From Oscillospiraceae bacterium (lineage in GTDB: Bacteria; Bacillota; Clostridia; Oscillospirales; Oscillospiraceae): 64,000 nucleotides of DNA. The position numbers and the translations under genes are program-made. The stretch is from assembly GCA_020025515.1 (NCBI GenBank), contig JAHHRZ010000002.1:62001-126000 (forward strand). Reading direction: 5' to 3'. This document shows positions 35,714-44,084 of this stretch, piece after piece (the stretch's first letter is position 1; the number at the start of each line of letters is the position of its first letter). A model generated the notes under the pieces. The model had not been told where the DNA came from and made no database searches. It saw nothing but the letters and a program-made list of their open reading frames with translations.

Positions 35714-38700
35714 TTATTTCACCAGAATGGTCTTGATCTCGTAGGGCTTGATGGTGATGGTCACCTTACCGTCCACCACAGGCAGCTCCTGCTCGATCTG
35801 TTCCATCAGGTTGGTCTCATAGACCTTGCCTGCACCCTGAGGCAGGGTGATGGTGGTCTTTGTACGGGCATTTTCAAACTCGTACAGACGCAGGATGGTG
35901 CCCTCACCGGACTCAGCCTGCTTGACTGTCTCCAGCATCACATTGTCCTTGTCTACGCTGGCGTAGGAGAAGCAGGTGCCGGCCTTGCCGCCTTCCTGCG
36001 CATAGGCAGGCTGGTTGAGCTTGTAGGCCTCCTGCACCGTTCCTGCCTTCTTCCAGGTCTCGGCATGGGGATACAATGCATAGGTGAAGTAGTGCATTTC
36101 CACATCGGCATTGGGGTTGGGCTCTACGCCGCACTTGATGAGGGTGAGACCGATGGTGCCATCGTAAACGGAATGGCCGTACTTGCAGTCATTCAGAAGG
36201 CTGACACCGTAGTTGCCCTCGGAGAAGTCCATCCACTTGTGGGCGCAGGACTCAAAACGAGCCTTCTCCCAGCTGGTGTTGGTGTGGATCTTCCGGGTGA
36301 CATTACCAAACTGGATCTCGAAGGTGGCTTCGTCAGAGTGGATGTCCACAGGGAACTCCGCCTTCAGCAGGTGCTGATGCTCCTTCCAGTCTGCCACAGT
36401 CTCAAAGTCGATGCGGCGGGTGTCCGCATAGAAGTGAATCTTCTGGAGGATGGTGCTCTTATTGCACTTCCAGGACAGTTCCAGGGTGGTGCGAACAGCG
36501 CCGTCTTCTGTCCACTTCATCTCAAGCAGGTCATTGACAGGCCAGGATTTTTCCGTGTAGTACATGTCAATGTCCCAGTTATCATAGTACATGGGCTTGT
36601 CTTCGTACAGACGGAGCATATTGCCCACCTGCCCGGCCTTCAGAACCTCACGCTCGTTCTCCTTGTCGAAGATGGAGGTAAAGTGGCCGTTCTCGTCCAG
36701 CACGATGGAGTAGAAGGGGGTTTCCAGATGATACTGGTCCTTCCGCTGGAATGCGCTTTCTGTGGAAGCATCCGCAGCAGACAGGGTCTTGTAGCCCTTG
36801 GCAGGCAGATTCTTCAGATAAACCAGAGCGCCGTCAGCAGTCTTCTGGACGGGGTAGACCTTGCCGGTCTCGTCCGCCACAGCCTTCACATCCACATTCC
36901 CCAGATTTACCACATCGCTGCGCTCAAAGCCCAGGGTATTGAACACGGTGATACCCTCACCCTCGCCGGCCAGAAGGCTCAGACGCTGTGCAATGAGGGA
37001 AGCGGTCTCTGCGGCCAATTCCTCATATTCCTTCTTGGTAACCTCATAGACCTCAGCAATGGAGCTGCCGGGGAGAATGTCGTGGAACTGGTTCAGCAGA
37101 ACCACATCCCGCCACAGACGGGTGGTTTCCTCTGCGGGGTAGGAGGCCAGATCTCTGGCGATGACGCCCAGAAGCTCCAGGTCCATAAGGGCCAGCTCGC
37201 TCTTGCGGTTGCCACGCTTGTTCCGGGCCATAGAGGTGTAGGTACCACGGTGGTACTCAAAGTAGAATTCGCCCTCCCAGGTTTCCAGACGGCGATTGCC
37301 CTTGAGACGCTCTTCCAGCTCCCGGAAATAGGTGAGGGAACCTTCCTGACGAACCATGGGAATGCCCTTAACACCCTTGTCCATCCGGTTGGAGACCTCC
37401 AGCATTTCTCTGGTGGGGCCGCCGCCGCCGTCGCCGTAACCATAGCAGACCAGGATATCATTGTTGATTTCCTTGTTCTGATAACGGTCCCAGCCGCCCA
37501 TGATGGCACCGGGATGGAGCATACCGTTATAGGTGGTGAAGAAGCTCTCCTTGGGGTCCTGGTCGATGCCTAGAGTGGTGATCAGGTGGGTGAGCACCTC
37601 GGAACCATCGATACCACGCCAAATGAAGGTATCATTGGGGATCTTGTTGATCTGGTTCCAGGCCAGCTTGGTGGTCATAAAGTAGTCCACACCGCTGCGC
37701 TTCATGATCTGAGGCAGTGCGCCGGAGTAACCGAATACATCAGGCAGCCACAGGATCTTGTTGTCCTTGCCGAACTCTTCCTTGAAGAACCGCTTGCCGA
37801 AGAGGAACTGACGAACCAGAGACTCACCGGAGGTCAGGTTGCAGTCCGCCTCCAGCCACATGCCGCCTTCCGGCTCCCAGCGGCCCTCTGCCACACGCTG
37901 CTTGATCTTTTCAAACAGTTCGGGGTAGCGCTGCTTCAGGAAGTAGTACAGCACAGGCTGGCTGGACATGAACTTATAGGTGGGGAACTCGTCCATGAGC
38001 TTCAGGACGGTCGCAAAGGAGCGAACCACCTTTTCCCGGGTCTGTTCCACGGTCCACCACCATGCCACATCGATGTGGGTGTGGCCGATGCAGGTGGCTA
38101 CAATCTCGTCCCAGCCGCCCATCTTGTTATACAGGTTTTCGGTGATGTATGCCTCAGCCTTTTCAACGGACTCATAGAACTTCTTGGAATACACTTCCCG
38201 CATGTCCAACAGGTTCACTGTCTCGTTCAAAACAGTCTGGATGTCCAGACGGACCTTGCTGTCCTTGTCCATACGGGGGAAAGCCCACAGGGGAACCTGC
38301 AGGTCATAGTACAGCCGGTTGATGGCCTCATCCAGCACATACAGGTTGGTCAGGAAGGAAAACTCTCTGTGCATGATGCCGGTATAAGCCTGCACATCCA
38401 CAGTGACCGTCTCACCTGCCACAGCCTTCTCAAACAGGCGGATGTCACGGTGGTTCATGTCAGCGCCCTGAACCACCTGACCATTGACAAATACCAGGAA
38501 CTGGGGGTTCTTGGCATCGTCCCACTCTTCGATCTGGGTACAGATCTTGAACCAGACAGACTTTCCGTCCATCTCCTCGGGAACGGTGATCTTGGTTCTG
38601 AACCAATAGTGCTCACCATGGATGCCATGGAAGTCACCGCCATAGCCGGGGAACTTTCCCTCAAACTGATCAGAACCGTCATAGGTAGAGTACCAGCGCA

Positions 38701-38869
38701 TGGTATTGCAGTCAAACTCCTGCCAGGGAGTCTGCGCGGCATCGGCCTCCTCGGGGCGATAGAACAGGCCGGGCTTATAGTCCCAGTTGGGAAGCTGCCG
38801 GCCGCCGGTGGTCCGCAGCGCATTCAACTGATTGCAGATGACCTGCACTCTTTGATCGATAAAATACAT
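35714..38869 (-). CDS. Alpha-mannosidase, GH38
   Basis: Removes alpha-linked mannose. 1,051 residues, no signal peptide, so cytoplasmic. After an N-terminal beta domain (about 1-190), the catalytic domain carries the zinc-site motif CIGHTHIDVAWWW (H265, D267) and the nucleophile D377 in WLPDVFGYSGALPQ, followed by the beta-sandwich C-terminal domains. Bacterial relatives act on alpha-1,3/1,6 mannose of N-glycans or oligosaccharides. AGGAGGATTTCT precedes the ATG, which is 24 bp after the GH130 gene. The pair GH130-GH38 forms an operon. Confidence 0.95.
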   Translation of the reverse strand: MYFIDQRVQVICNQLNALRTTGGRQLPNWDYKPGLFYRPEEADAAQTPWQEFDCNTMRWYSTYDGSDQFEGKFPGYGGDFHGIHGEHYWFRTKITVPEEMDGKSVWFKICTQIEEWDDAKNPQFLVFVNGQVVQGADMNHRDIRLFEKAVAGETVTVDVQAYTGIMHREFSFLTNLYVLDEAINRLYYDLQVPLWAFPRMDKDSKVRLDIQTVLNETVNLLDMREVYSKKFYESVEKAEAYITENLYNKMGGWDEIVATCIGHTHIDVAWWWTVEQTREKVVRSFATVLKLMDEFPTYKFMSSQPVLYYFLKQRYPELFEKIKQRVAEGRWEPEGGMWLEADCNLTSGESLVRQFLFGKRFFKEEFGKDNKILWLPDVFGYSGALPQIMKRSGVDYFMTTKLAWNQINKIPNDTFIWRGIDGSEVLTHLITTLGIDQDPKESFFTTYNGMLHPGAIMGGWDRYQNKEINNDILVCYGYGDGGGGPTREMLEVSNRMDKGVKGIPMVRQEGSLTYFRELEERLKGNRRLETWEGEFYFEYHRGTYTSMARNKRGNRKSELALMDLELLGVIARDLASYPAEETTRLWRDVVLLNQFHDILPGSSIAEVYEVTKKEYEELAAETASLIAQRLSLLAGEGEGITVFNTLGFERSDVVNLGNVDVKAVADETGKVYPVQKTADGALVYLKNLPAKGYKTLSAADASTESAFQRKDQYHLETPFYSIVLDENGHFTSIFDKENEREVLKAGQVGNMLRLYEDKPMYYDNWDIDMYYTEKSWPVNDLLEMKWTEDGAVRTTLELSWKCNKSTILQKIHFYADTRRIDFETVADWKEHQHLLKAEFPVDIHSDEATFEIQFGNVTRKIHTNTSWEKARFESCAHKWMDFSEGNYGVSLLNDCKYGHSVYDGTIGLTLIKCGVEPNPNADVEMHYFTYALYPHAETWKKAGTVQEAYKLNQPAYAQEGGKAGTCFSYASVDKDNVMLETVKQAESGEGTILRLYEFENARTKTTITLPQGAGKVYETNLMEQIEQELPVVDGKVTITIKPYEIKTILVK

Positions 38870-38893
38870 AGAAATCCTCCTAGGGGAATGTCT

Positions 38894-39880
38894 TTACAGG
38901 CTGTTTTCCTTCATGTAGTCCAGCAGGGTGTCAACCGTGGTAAAGGCAACACCGGTGACCGTGTCGGCGCAGCCGTAGTAAATGGCGATACGGCCGGTGG
39001 CAGCATCGGTGAGGGTGGCGCAGGGGAAGGTGACATTGGGAACGTCGCCCACGCACTCATAGTACTCATAGGGAGCCAGGATATAATCCTTGGTGCGGTA
39101 CAGAACCTTCCAGGGCTCGTCCTTGTCCAGCAGGGCTGCACCCATGCGGTACACATAGCCCTGGCAAGTAGTGATAACGCCGTGGTAGATCATGAGCCAG
39201 CCCTCATCGGTCTCAATGGGAATGGGGCCTGCGCCGATCTTGGTGGACTGCCATGCAGATTCGTCACCCTTAACGGTGCTCATCACATGACGGTGGCAGC
39301 CCCAGAACTGCATGTCAGGGCTCTGGCTGATGAAGATATCGCCGAAGGGGGTGTGACCGGTATCACTGGGGCGGGACAGCATCATGTATCTGCCGTTGAT
39401 CTTTCTGGGGAAGAGAACACCGTTACGGTTGTAGGGCAGGAAGGCGTTCTCCAGCTGGTGGAAGGTCTTAAAGTCCTCTGTCCAGCCCACGCCGATGGTG
39501 GGGCCGTGGTAACCGTTGCACCAGGTGATATAATACTTGCCATCCATGTAGCACACACGGGGGTCATAACGGTACTCCCGAACGGTTACAATGGGGTCGC
39601 CCTCAAAGGAGATGGGCTCGTCCTGGATGTCCCAGTTGATGCCGTCCTTGCTGAAACCGACAAACAGATCCATGCTGACGGAGCGGCTGTCGCAGCGGAA
39701 CACACCGGCAAAGCCGTCGCCGAAGGGCACCACAGCGCTGTTGAATACGCTGTTGGAGCGCTTGGTTGCATGGCGGCCAATAATGGGGTTGCCGCTATAA
39801 CGCCATACAGGAAGGGTATAGCCCTCGGGCTTCTCTTCCCAGGGGATGTTCTTCAGTTCATTGCCAATAATCTTGCTCAT
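38894..39880 (-). CDS. GH130 beta-1,4-mannoside phosphorylase (Man-GlcNAc type)
   Basis: Phosphorolyses beta-1,4-mannosyl linkages to alpha-mannose 1-phosphate. The 328-residue protein has family motifs NSVFNSAVVPFGDGFAGVFR, catalytic D106 in YRYDPRVCYMDGKYYITW, GPTIGVGWTEDF, NRNGVLFPRKINGRYMMLSR, and GDVPNVTFPCATL. The sequence is strikingly like human-gut UhgbMP, a phosphorylase of Man-beta-1,4-GlcNAc and beta-mannan fragments (subfamily 2). An upstream extension to 40027 would overlap the promoter; the ATG at 39880 is used. Sits with GH38 and a phosphohexomutase, giving a neat N-glycan core route. Exact substrate preference is not readable from sequence. Confidence 0.93.
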   Translation of the reverse strand: MSKIIGNELKNIPWEEKPEGYTLPVWRYSGNPIIGRHATKRSNSVFNSAVVPFGDGFAGVFRCDSRSVSMDLFVGFSKDGINWDIQDEPISFEGDPIVTVREYRYDPRVCYMDGKYYITWCNGYHGPTIGVGWTEDFKTFHQLENAFLPYNRNGVLFPRKINGRYMMLSRPSDTGHTPFGDIFISQSPDMQFWGCHRHVMSTVKGDESAWQSTKIGAGPIPIETDEGWLMIYHGVITTCQGYVYRMGAALLDKDEPWKVLYRTKDYILAPYEYYECVGDVPNVTFPCATLTDAATGRIAIYYGCADTVTGVAFTTVDTLLDYMKENSL

Positions 39881-39918
39881 AATTGTATCAATCCTCTGTA
39901 TATAAAATAACTTGGTGT

Positions 39919-40006
39919 GTAATGCGGACTCCCTTGTGCAGGGGCCGGGCACTCCGAAGCTTTTCAGATTGTCCGGCTCCTGCGCAGTTAGTCTGCACAC
40001 CATTAC
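39919..40006 (-). promoter_or_regulatory. Long structured 5' leader of the GH130-GH38 operon
   Basis: Nearly the whole leader folds into one rod: GTAATG/CATTAC, GACT/AGTC, GCAGG/CCTGC, GCCGG/CCGGC and a small CTGAA/TTCGG apical stem. It begins about 5 nt after the predicted start. No known riboswitch consensus recognised; a candidate regulatory or stabilising RNA. Confidence 0.55.
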
Positions 40007-40017
40007 AAAACGGAAGC

Positions 40018-40046
40018 ATTGTCCCACATTCTTTTCTTTTTGTCAA
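40018..40046 (-). promoter_or_regulatory. Promoter of GH130-GH38 operon
   Basis: Minus-strand perfect TTGACA (40041-40046), 17-bp spacer, GACAAT (40018-40023). It lies between the terminator of the upstream transporter operon and the structured leader. Confidence 0.8.
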
Positions 40047-40096
40047 CGGGAATTTCTAAAATCTTTGTATCTTTTTTCCACGACCACACGGTTACG

Positions 40097-40127
40097 AAAA
40101 AGGGGCTGCTGCAAAAGCAGCAGCCCC
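40097..40127 (-). terminator. Terminator after the sugar ABC operon
   Basis: Perfect 11-bp stem GGGGCTGCTGC / GCAGCAGCCCC with a 4-base loop, then TTTTT on the minus strand. Confidence 0.9.
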
Positions 40128-40164
40128 AACTTTTAGGTATGGAACAAATTCCTACCGGGTAAGA

Positions 40165-41682
40165 TTACTTGCCCAGGTAAGCATCCAGCTGAGCCTGAAC
40201 CTCGGTCATGATGGTATCATAGCCAGCAGCACGCATCTCTTCCATCATCTCGGCAACGCCTTCAACGGGATCGATGGTACCGGTCATCAGCTCGGACTGG
40301 TAGCTCTTGTAGATAGCGATGCAAGCGCCCAGCTCGGACTGAATCTTGGAGGTGTCAGCGACAAAGCCCAGTGCGGGAGAGGGCTTAGCAGCCTCGTTCA
40401 GAGCCTTAACCTCATCCCACTGGTTGTAGGTCTCGCCTTCCAGCATGGAAACATTGAAGAAGGTACCCTGGGTGTAACCAGCCATGGACCAGTCAGTGTT
40501 GTTTCTGTGAACCTTCTTGACGCCGTCTTCCTCAACATACTCGAAGTTGTCGCCTTCCAGGCCATAGAACAGAGCGTCACGGACGTAGGTGTCGGTGTTG
40601 ACCAGCTCCAGAAGAGCCAGTGCCTTCTCGGGGTACTCGCAAGCAGCGGAGATGCAGTTCATAGAACCCTGAACGGTATCGTTAGACAGGACGGTTTCGC
40701 CCCACTGAACAGCGTCAGCCTCAACTTCCATTCCGGGGCCCCAGGTGGTAACAGCAGCGTAATCCCAGCCCTGAGCAACGCCGCAGGGACGGTACTTGGG
40801 CATCTCAGCCAGAGTAGCGGCATCCTGGTTGACATAGCCAGCCTTGAACCACTCGTGCAGGGTCTTGAGGTCATTCATAACAGATTCCTGCTCAAAGGTG
40901 CAGACAAGCTTTGCGTCGGCATCGTCATAGGAAATACCCAGAGCAGCCAGACCCAGGCCCAGGCCGTCGAACTTGCTGCCCAGAATGCTCTCCAGGCCGT
41001 GGCTGTCCACAGTAAAGGGAGCCTTACCGGTAGCATCATAAACAGCCTTCAGAGCGGGGGTCACATCACTCATAGTATGAGCGTTCACATACTCGGGGTA
41101 GTGCTCCTCAACCAGAGCCTTGTCCCAGACAAAGTACTGGGTGGAAGAGCTGTCCTTGTAAGTGGGAACACCGTAGATCTTGCCGTCAACGGAGCAAGCG
41201 GTCCAGTAGCTCTCAGGCATCAGCTTGTACAGAGCCTCAGCACCCTTGGCATACTCGGTGATGTCCATGAAAGCGCCCATGGCAACGTCAGCGCTGAAGG
41301 TATTGCCGTTGGTGAACATAATGTCGTAGTCCTGGTTGGTAGAGACAATGGCCTCACGGCGGCTGTCCCAGTCACCCCAGGAAACAACCTGAACATCCAG
41401 GTGCACGCCGATCTTCTCTTCCAGATACTTGTCCAGGTTTGCCTTCCAAGCATCATAGTTGGCAGGCTGGCCGTTGCCGACCATGTACCAGGTCAGTTCA
41501 ACGACCTCGTCGTTGGAAGCGGAAGGGGTGCCAGTGGTTTCGTCTTCGTTAGCAGGCTTGGTCTCAGTGTTTCCGGCAGCAGCAACAGTGGTATTCTCTG
41601 CGCCGTCCTTGCTGTTGCTGCAGCCTACAAACATAGCAGACAGCATGGTAACAGCCAGGAGAAGTGCGATGATCTTCTTCAT
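40165..41682 (-). CDS. ABC transporter sugar-binding lipoprotein (LplA-like)
   Basis: 505-residue lipoprotein; MKKIIALLLAVTMLSAMFVGC is signal peptide plus lipobox. AGGAGGAAAAAAC directly precedes the ATG at 41682. CUT1-type binding protein with a DUF3502-like C-terminus (GTIDPVEGVAEMMEEMRAAG). It is third in the operon permease-permease-binding protein, with no ATPase gene, so a shared MsmX-type ATPase is expected. Position next to GH130/GH38 and the GH85 surface enzyme suggests mannose-rich oligosaccharides as cargo. Paralogous to the lipoprotein at 29397-30854. Confidence 0.92.
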   Translation of the reverse strand: MKKIIALLLAVTMLSAMFVGCSNSKDGAENTTVAAAGNTETKPANEDETTGTPSASNDEVVELTWYMVGNGQPANYDAWKANLDKYLEEKIGVHLDVQVVSWGDWDSRREAIVSTNQDYDIMFTNGNTFSADVAMGAFMDITEYAKGAEALYKLMPESYWTACSVDGKIYGVPTYKDSSSTQYFVWDKALVEEHYPEYVNAHTMSDVTPALKAVYDATGKAPFTVDSHGLESILGSKFDGLGLGLAALGISYDDADAKLVCTFEQESVMNDLKTLHEWFKAGYVNQDAATLAEMPKYRPCGVAQGWDYAAVTTWGPGMEVEADAVQWGETVLSNDTVQGSMNCISAACEYPEKALALLELVNTDTYVRDALFYGLEGDNFEYVEEDGVKKVHRNNTDWSMAGYTQGTFFNVSMLEGETYNQWDEVKALNEAAKPSPALGFVADTSKIQSELGACIAIYKSYQSELMTGTIDPVEGVAEMMEEMRAAGYDTIMTEVQAQLDAYLGK

Positions 41683-41765
41683 GTTTTTTCCTCCTAAAAA
41701 TTTTGGTTGTTTTATTCCAGATGAGCAGAGCGTTTCCGCTCTTTGCATCCGTAATACAAAGTTGA

Positions 41766-42698
41766 TTAGCCCTTAACAGCACCCACAGTCAAACCGGAAA
41801 TAAAATATTTCTGGAAGAAGGGGTACACGCAAGCGATGGGAACTGCAACGATAACAGCGATTGCCATGCGGAATCCTTCAGTAGGCATTGCGGCTCTCAG
41901 GTCTGCCATTGTCATACCGATACCGGGGTTTTTCGTCAGGAACTCGATGTCGTTGTTGATGGAGTTCAGCAGCGCCTGCAGGGACAGAAGGCCGCGCTCG
42001 CTGATATACAGGGAAGACTGATACCAGTCATTCCAGTATGCAAATGCCAAGAACAGGCCGATGGTAGCCAGAACGGGTTTGGAAATCGGCAAAACAATTC
42101 TGCCGAAAATCGTCCACTGTGAAGCACCGTCGATCTTAGCCGATTCAATGATGGAATCCGGAATGGTTGTGCGGAAGAAGGTTCGCGCAATGGTAACATT
42201 GAATGACGACACGCAAAGAGGCAGGATCAGTGCCCAGATGGTGTTGCCCAAATGCAGGATGTTCATATTGACCACATAAGAAGCAGCCATACCACCGCCA
42301 AAAATCATGGGAATAAACACCACAATGGTGAAAAACCCGTTGAGCTTATGCTCCCTGCGGGACAGGACATAGCCCATCAACGTGGTAAGAGCCACACCCA
42401 TTACCGTACCGATTGCAGTAACTTTAAAGGAGACCCACAATGCATTCAGGATTTCACCTTTTCGCATCCACAGGAACTTATATGACTTTGCGGAGAAGCC
42501 TTCCGGAATAAATTTATAACCGAACTCTGCAATAGACTCCTCAGAGGAGATGGAAATCATGAATACATAGATGATGGGCAAAAAGCACATCAAAGAAAGG
42601 ATCAGAAATAGAACATTGAACGTAACATTGGTGCCGGGCTTGATTCGGTTCAGGCGGCTCATGGCGCTATCATTCAACGCAGAAGCTTTTTTCTTCAT
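41766..42698 (-). CDS. Carbohydrate ABC transporter permease (LplC/MalG type)
   Basis: 310-residue inner-membrane permease with six predicted helices. It has the CUT1 permease EAA-like loop (FRTTIPDSIIESAKIDGAS, then a GxxxxxFxxIVLPISKPV region). It starts 16 bp after the companion permease. With the partner permease and the lipoprotein it forms a sugar importer that lacks its own ATPase. Confidence 0.94.
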   Translation of the reverse strand: MKKKASALNDSAMSRLNRIKPGTNVTFNVLFLILSLMCFLPIIYVFMISISSEESIAEFGYKFIPEGFSAKSYKFLWMRKGEILNALWVSFKVTAIGTVMGVALTTLMGYVLSRREHKLNGFFTIVVFIPMIFGGGMAASYVVNMNILHLGNTIWALILPLCVSSFNVTIARTFFRTTIPDSIIESAKIDGASQWTIFGRIVLPISKPVLATIGLFLAFAYWNDWYQSSLYISERGLLSLQALLNSINNDIEFLTKNPGIGMTMADLRAAMPTEGFRMAIAVIVAVPIACVYPFFQKYFISGLTVGAVKG

Positions 42699-42713
42699 TT
42701 CGCCACACCTCCA

Positions 42714-43709
42714 TCAAATCAAAGCGCTGGTCTTATCGACCTTACGGACAATACCGTTTGCAATCAAAATCGTCACACAGCCAACCGCTGACTGGAAGAA
42801 CGAGCCGGCAGCGGACTGGGGCAGCATACCCTTCATCTCGGTCACCATCTTGTAGATCTGCACATCAAAGGTAGTTGCCACCTCTCGCAGAGATCTGGGC
42901 ACATATCTGGTTACCTGATAGAACAGGCCAAAGTCGGTGGAGAAAATACGACCCACGCTGAGAATGAACATCATGATAATGATGGGACGAAGAGAGGGCA
43001 GGGTTATGTAACGTGCCTGCTGCAGCTTGGATGCACCATCAAGCACCGCCGCCTCATACAGAGAAGAGTCAATGCCGGTAATAGAAGCCAGATAGACAAC
43101 CATGTTGTAACCCATGGTCTTCCAGACATTGATAAACACAATCAGGAAGGGCCAGTATGGCGCACCTTCTTTGGAGTACCAAAGAATGGGATCCTTGCCC
43201 AAACTCCGAAGAATGCCATTGATTAAGCCTTTTTCCGGGCTCAGGAATGCGTAGACAAAGTAGCTGACCACAACCCAAGACATGAAGTGGGGCATAAACA
43301 TCAAAGTCTGATAGGTCTTAGAAGCCCGCTTGCTGTAAATATTGTTGATCATGATAGCCAGACCAACAGGAATCACGATACCAAGAATGATGAACACAAC
43401 GTTATACAGCAGAGTGTTCCGAACAATATTAGCAAAGTTTGGCAGGTCTAAGAAATAGTTAAAGTTTCTGAATCCGGCCCAGTCACTGGCAAACAGGTTA
43501 TACAAAAAGCTCTGCTTTGCATCAACGATTCTGTAATCCTTAAATGCCAGAATAATGCCAAACATGGGCAGGTAGCAGAACAAGACATACCAGATGGTAG
43601 TAGGCAGAGCCAGAATGGTCAGCTCTGTATCGTCTCTCGTCCACCTTGCGCGCTTTTTGGGCTTCAACGCAGTGGCTGGAGCGTTAGTAGTTGCTTTGGT
43701 GTCACGCAT
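42714..43709 (-). CDS. Carbohydrate ABC transporter permease (LplB/MalF type)
   Basis: 331-residue inner-membrane permease, first gene of the transport operon. Motifs: LPTTIWYVLFCYLPMFGIILAF near the N-terminus, and the EAA loop (LYEAAVLDGASKLQQARYIT, then LPSLRPIIIMMFIL). A start at 43733 or 43718 would put AAGGAAGG inside or against the coding start; the ATG at 43709 is nine bases from that site and is chosen. The LplB-like family is typical of oligosaccharide transporters near YesMN regulators. Confidence 0.93.
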   Translation of the reverse strand: MRDTKATTNAPATALKPKKRARWTRDDTELTILALPTTIWYVLFCYLPMFGIILAFKDYRIVDAKQSFLYNLFASDWAGFRNFNYFLDLPNFANIVRNTLLYNVVFIILGIVIPVGLAIMINNIYSKRASKTYQTLMFMPHFMSWVVVSYFVYAFLSPEKGLINGILRSLGKDPILWYSKEGAPYWPFLIVFINVWKTMGYNMVVYLASITGIDSSLYEAAVLDGASKLQQARYITLPSLRPIIIMMFILSVGRIFSTDFGLFYQVTRYVPRSLREVATTFDVQIYKMVTEMKGMLPQSAAGSFFQSAVGCVTILIANGIVRKVDKTSALI

Positions 43710-44084
43710 TTTCTTCATCCTTCCTTGAATCAATCAGGCAATCGCTTTGGGTGCACTGTCGTTTTGCACAAAAAACAATCTTTAACTCAGAACTCATTAT
43801 ATCTGTTCCCAGGCAGAACGGGAAGTATTAAAATGTTATTTTATAGTAGTAAAAGGATATGCTTTCTGAAAAAGAAGTGGAAAATTGTACCATTTTCGCC
43901 ACTCTCTTCCAGATTATTCTGAAAGCTCCTCTTTACATTGAAACACAATCTTTTAATTTCCCAACATTCTTTCTTTTCATTCCAAAAACAGTTTCTTTTA
44001 TTCCGCGGGAAAATCCGTCATTTTATACGAACGCAAGATTCCGTCCAGTGCAGAACTTTGTGCTTCTCTACAAGACATCCTGTT
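43710..44084 (-). promoter_or_regulatory. Promoter region of the sugar ABC operon
   Basis: 375 bp without a credible gene, AT-rich. On the minus strand a perfect TATAAT (43796-43801) stands about 90 bp before the first permease, but the matching -35 (TTCCCG) is poor, as expected for an activator-dependent promoter. The rest up to the GH35 stop shows no feature I can name. Confidence 0.5.
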
